DNA of 11,661 nt from Cephalothrix spiralis. Its lineage: Eukaryota; Nemertea; Palaeonemertea; Archinemertea; Cephalotrichidae. Shown piece by piece: positions 9,231-11,661 of the stretch. The DNA lies in assembly GCA_032353305.1 (NCBI GenBank), contig JAUCNG010368816.1:1-11661 (forward strand), in the 5' to 3' direction. The notes below the pieces were generated by a model. The model made no database searches, had not been told where the DNA came from, and was given only the letters and a program-made list of their open reading frames with translations. Position numbers and translations under genes: made by a program. Each line of letters starts with the position of its first letter. Position 1 is the first letter of the stretch.

Positions 9231-9242
9231 TGGTGTCAGAAG
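9231..9242 (+). other. Primer-binding site, tRNA-Leu type
   Basis: tggtgtcagaag is the exact complement of CTTCTGACACCA, the 3' end (with CCA) of animal leucine tRNAs. It directly follows a CA end, where reverse transcription of an LTR element is primed. The match stops after 12 bases. Leucine tRNA primers are known for Ty3/Gypsy elements of molluscs. The last six bases overlap the end of the integrase similarity on the other strand. Confidence 0.55.
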
Positions 9243-9789
9243 CTCCGCTGGCAATGGTAGATTTTCACCAGGGGTATTATACGATGTTCTAATATGGTCA
9301 AATATAAATCACCTTTTGATTGTTTGATTTTGGTCAGCATCTTTTTGGCTACACCGATCATTTTTCAGCTAGACCATTTGCATTGGGTAAGTATGGACTT
9401 GTTGTTGTGTTAGTGAAACGATTCTGTTTGGCAAATGCAGCAAACTCCCTTGAGCTATAACAAGGACCATTGTCTGAGATCAAAGTTTTGGGTATACCAT
9501 GAGTTGCGAACATAGGTTTTAGGTGATTAATGACACATTCACGAGTTGTTTTGTACAACTTGAAATTTGAAAAGAAATCTACTAAAAGTAAGTAATTTCT
9601 TTTGTTCCAAAGGAATAAATCCGAACCCAACTTTCCCACGGTTTGTCAGGTATTTCGAGGTTGCTTGGCATTAGAGGGTCGGATTTCCTGGCACACATCA
9701 CAAGTATTCACTTTTTCAGTTATGTCTTTGTACATGTTTTGCCAGTGAAGTACATCCCTTGCTCTACGCTTGGTTTTTTCAATTCCCAA
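9237..9789 (-). pseudogene. Ty3/Gypsy-type integrase, decayed fragment
   Basis: This is a remnant of a retrotransposon pol gene. Integrase inserts the element's cDNA into host chromosomes. On the minus strand, similarity starts at LGIEKTKRRARDVL (from 9789). It passes the second half of the zinc-binding domain, CDVC (9691-9702); the two upstream histidines are missing. It continues through the catalytic core: first Asp in YLLLVDFFS, second in LISDNGP, and Glu in NGLAEK, with D-x35-E spacing. Part of the region after the core follows. The core is open over 93 codons (9361-9639) between a stop at 9646-9648 and one at 9358-9360. A short block around 9615-9660 lies in another frame, with two compensating indels. 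A one-base loss in an A run shifts the frame at the core's end, and another shift lies near 9280. Protease, RT and RNase H are absent. Motif style is like the Mag/C-clade (inference). It cannot be functional. Confidence 0.93.
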
Positions 9790-9882
9790 AATTTGAACAC
9801 TTGACTTTAATTAATTTTGTTTGTGTAATATTTTCTATGCTTTTATAAAAAATGGGGATGTACTGATTTTACAGTTTAAACC

Positions 9883-10234
9883 TGTAGCTCCATTATTTTA
9901 CTAGATAACGATGGCAAAGTATATTTATTCTGAAGCGAAATTTTCCAAGTTTCTAAAATTCATTAAAATATGTTTATTAGTAATTATGATAATCCCGTTT
10001 TTAAGCATTCCAAAAAAAAACTTAAATTAATTGAGCTGTAAAAAGAACTATTGATCATTGAAAATTGAAATTTACAGGAGTGTTCTTTTATCCTCAAAAC
10101 TCCTTTTTAACGATAATCCGAAAAGTTTCTGAATTAAAGTTGTTAATGAAAATATTATTTCCTTTTAGAAAACATCGTTGTCTTTAACGATAACGGAGCA
10201 CTTGACATGGTTATCTTTTAATAACGGAGCTACA
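9883..10234. mobile_element. MITE-like element with imperfect ~36-bp inverted ends
   Basis: The left end tgtagctccattatt (from 9883) continues to agataacgatggcaaag (to about 9919). The right end, read in reverse complement from 10234, gives tgtagctccgttatt and then agataaccatgtcaag. The arms are thus alignable over about 36 bases, with a few mismatches and one two-base gap. The 352-bp element has no open frame and is very A+T-rich inside. This fits a non-autonomous DNA transposon. No convincing target duplication was found, so the exact ends and superfamily are open. Confidence 0.5.
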
Positions 10235-10253
10235 ACTGGTACGTTTCCATAAA

Positions 10254-10351
10254 GCAATTTACAAACCGAAGCCTGACAAAATGGCGTCGTCATATTTCTA
10301 CATTTTTCAGAAGCATAAGACTACTAAATGTATGTCTACTTCCGGTCAGTG
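10254..10351 (+). repeat. Direct repeat, copy 1 (ATGGCG / ACTTCCGG cassette)
   Basis: tgacaaaatggcgtcgtcata (10274-10294), gactact (10319-10325) and acttccggtcagtg (10338-10351) recur in the same order at 11221-11268. Weak similarity upstream (caat...aaacc.aa) suggests a start near 10254. This copy holds about 30 bases more than the other between the shared blocks. The aaaATGGCG and ACTTCCGG motifs resemble YY1 and ETS binding sites. Confidence 0.7.
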
Positions 10352-10360
10352 GCGTGCTGT

Positions 10361-10402
10361 GATTGGTTTGTAATCGGCTAAACATGATCTATTTATGCAA
10401 AT
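10361..10402. promoter_or_regulatory. CCAAT box and octamer, possible promoter-like cluster
   Basis: An inverted CCAAT motif (gattgg, 10361-10366) and a perfect octamer ATGCAAAT (10395-10402) follow directly after the ETS-like ACTTCCGG in the first direct-repeat copy. Octamer plus CCAAT is a pattern of histone and snRNA promoters. On the minus strand the octamer is followed by a TATA-like cataaata. No histone or snRNA was recognised on either side, so this may simply be part of a repeat. Confidence 0.2.
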
Positions 10403-11200
10403 GAGTGGGCGAAATTTAGTAACTAGAAGCCATAATTCTCCAGCTCCTCCCCAACTTAAATTATACAAAATAAATAAATGCTCTCGTTCCTAGCGATTAT
10501 AGATGCCATTTCAAGACATAACAAATTGGCTGTATCAACGTATGAAGTCTTTTACATCCAAAAGAATCAAATTTCCGCAACGGAGGATATTGTAAATGAA
10601 ACTTTGATGTCTTTAACTTTAAGAATTCTATTTCCTTATTACTTAATTCTTTATTACGGTGAGATATGACATCGACACCCAGATAATATAGCCAGGAATA
10701 TCATTCCTTCCGGCAAAATCCATCTGATTTTCATGAATTCTGTTTAACGCCAGAATGACTTCTGGCCATGCGTAATAGTATGATTTCTATTTTTTCCTGA
10801 AGTGGAATTATGGTCGTCCGTCTTCCAACGTCTTGCGCAATGAATTCATTACAGCATTTAACGACACATTTATCAGGCAATCAATTTCTGATAAAATGCT
10901 TCGTTGCGAACAGAACTGACATAAAACATGGTAAGACATTGCTAAAGGATTCCGAACTTAAATTTGACTTTGAAGCAAATCGGTCCAATGGATTTTTTTT
11001 CACGTACATTTTTATCAAACTCTACAGCTTTTGTACTCTAGTGAACAAGAGTTGTGTAATGCGATCCATTTCTCCTCAGGCAATGTTCACGGATTATGTC
11101 GATGGTCTCCTTTAGTAGACAACAGCTTTTGCTTCCCACCAAAAAAATGCAAAGTTCCCGTTCTGCCAAAGAATATTATAAGTCGTATTCACTGACACTT
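10403..11200. other. Non-coding DNA, no gene seen
   Basis: Two plus-strand open frames (10478-10669, 63 codons; 10810-11115, 101 codons) were examined. The second starts at an ATG with A at -3 and G at +4 and encodes a hydrophobic stretch in its second half. Neither resembles a known family, and frames of this size are expected by chance in a window this long. No repeat structure was recognised between the two direct-repeat copies. Confidence 0.5.
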
Positions 11201-11268
11201 TTTCAATGAAAAACCAAACTTGACAAAATGGCGTCGTCATAGACTACTTTTTATACTTCCGGTCAGTG
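11201..11268 (+). repeat. Direct repeat, copy 2 (ATGGCG / ACTTCCGG cassette)
   Basis: tgacaaaatggcgtcgtcata (11221-11241), gactact (11242-11248) and acttccggtcagtg (11255-11268) repeat the blocks of 10254-10351, about 947 bp downstream at the left block. The first and last blocks are identical in the two copies, so the duplication is fairly recent or conserved. The CCAAT box and octamer that follow copy 1 are absent here. Confidence 0.7.
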
Positions 11269-11661
11269 ACAATGACCTGCTCAGCACCTTTTTAAATGAA
11301 TTAAGATTTCAGCGGTGTATTTATGATGGGTAAGAGATTTGCCAACGAAACTGTTTACAGTATAGACCAATACATGTCTAAGTCCAAAAATCTAAGAACT
11401 AAGGGGTTGGTGTGATTTTGATATGAGACTTGATTAATGGTGGTACACTGGTATAGGATGTTCTCAATTACATTGTACATGTAGTAATAAAAATGTCCCA
11501 AAAAATACTTATAGAAGAAAGTTTTAGGCTACATTTCCGACAAAAGGTAACAATTTATTTACCTTTTAGGGTATATTTAAACTGACATTTTAAATAAGTA
11601 TAGCGACAGACCGCCACCTTTTTAATTAGAGTCTCAGCTGCAAAATGGTGTATAGCTAAAT
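11269..11661. other. A+T-rich non-coding DNA, no gene seen
   Basis: No open frame of note, RNA gene or repeat was recognised on either strand up to the window end. Confidence 0.5.

Noticed and set aside
9005-9292. 95-codon plus-strand frame
   Set aside because: It has an ATG-independent context, crosses the probable LTR and primer-binding site, and ends as antisense to the integrase remnant. It is a shadow.
10478-10669. 63-codon plus-strand frame just after the octamer motif
   Set aside because: Checked for histone fold or other small protein families. None fits, and the start context is weak.
10810-11115. 101-codon plus-strand frame with good start context and a hydrophobic stretch
   Set aside because: No homology recognised. 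One or two frames of this length are expected by chance across both strands, so a gene call is not supported without transcripts or conservation.
1-11661. CRISPR array, bacterial operon, phage or toxin-antitoxin system
   Set aside because: No regularly spaced repeats, no bacterial gene layout and no such proteins. The window is eukaryotic in character.

Overview
The window reads as eukaryotic nuclear DNA, A+T-rich (roughly two-thirds A+T by eye). It has no operons, no bacterial-style ribosome sites and no long open frames. No host protein-coding exon could be recognised on either strand. The one certain coding remnant is a decayed Ty3/Gypsy-type retrotransposon integrase. The rest looks like intergenic or intronic DNA carrying short dispersed repeats. 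The retroelement type, a tRNA-derived repeat, several small inverted-repeat elements, and repeats of the kind 'atggc(a)gccatcttggat' suggest a marine invertebrate, perhaps a bivalve or other lophotrochozoan. That taxonomic guess is inference only.

Layout. 1-987: nothing recognised. 988-1790: repeat-rich, with a diverged ~50-bp inverted pair (988-1046 against 1530-1581), two partial copies of a short repeat family (1507-1548 and 1601-1750), and a tRNA-like module on the minus strand (1663-1733). 1791-2500: nearly empty apart from a short tandem duplication. 2500-2790: a weak second tRNA-like segment and a third copy of the family, this one lacking the tRNA module. 2791-3860: nothing recognised. 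3864-4090: two diverged copies of a 'ccatcttggatcc' unit 156 bp apart. 4090-6300: nothing recognised. 6313-6474: a 162-bp MITE-like element with perfect 10-bp terminal inverted repeats, TTA flanks and a very palindromic centre. 6480-8000: no gene; three GACGTCA motifs lie within 371 bp. 8000-8300: hairpins and a possible small inverted-repeat element.

9112-9789 is the most structured part. A probable LTR end on the plus strand (through 9230) is followed at once by a 12-base match to the 3' end of a leucine tRNA (primer-binding site, 9231-9242). It abuts, head to head, a minus-strand integrase pseudogene (9237-9789). This is a rearranged or self-integrated retroelement, not a simple insertion. 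9883-10234 is a second MITE-like element with ~36-bp imperfect terminal inverted repeats. 10254-10351 and 11201-11268 are a direct repeat pair carrying ATGGCG and ACTTCCGG motifs; the first copy is followed by a CCAAT box and an octamer. The remainder is unannotated DNA.

The elements do not form a pathway. They record repeated transposition, nesting and decay. No new defence or metabolic system is visible.
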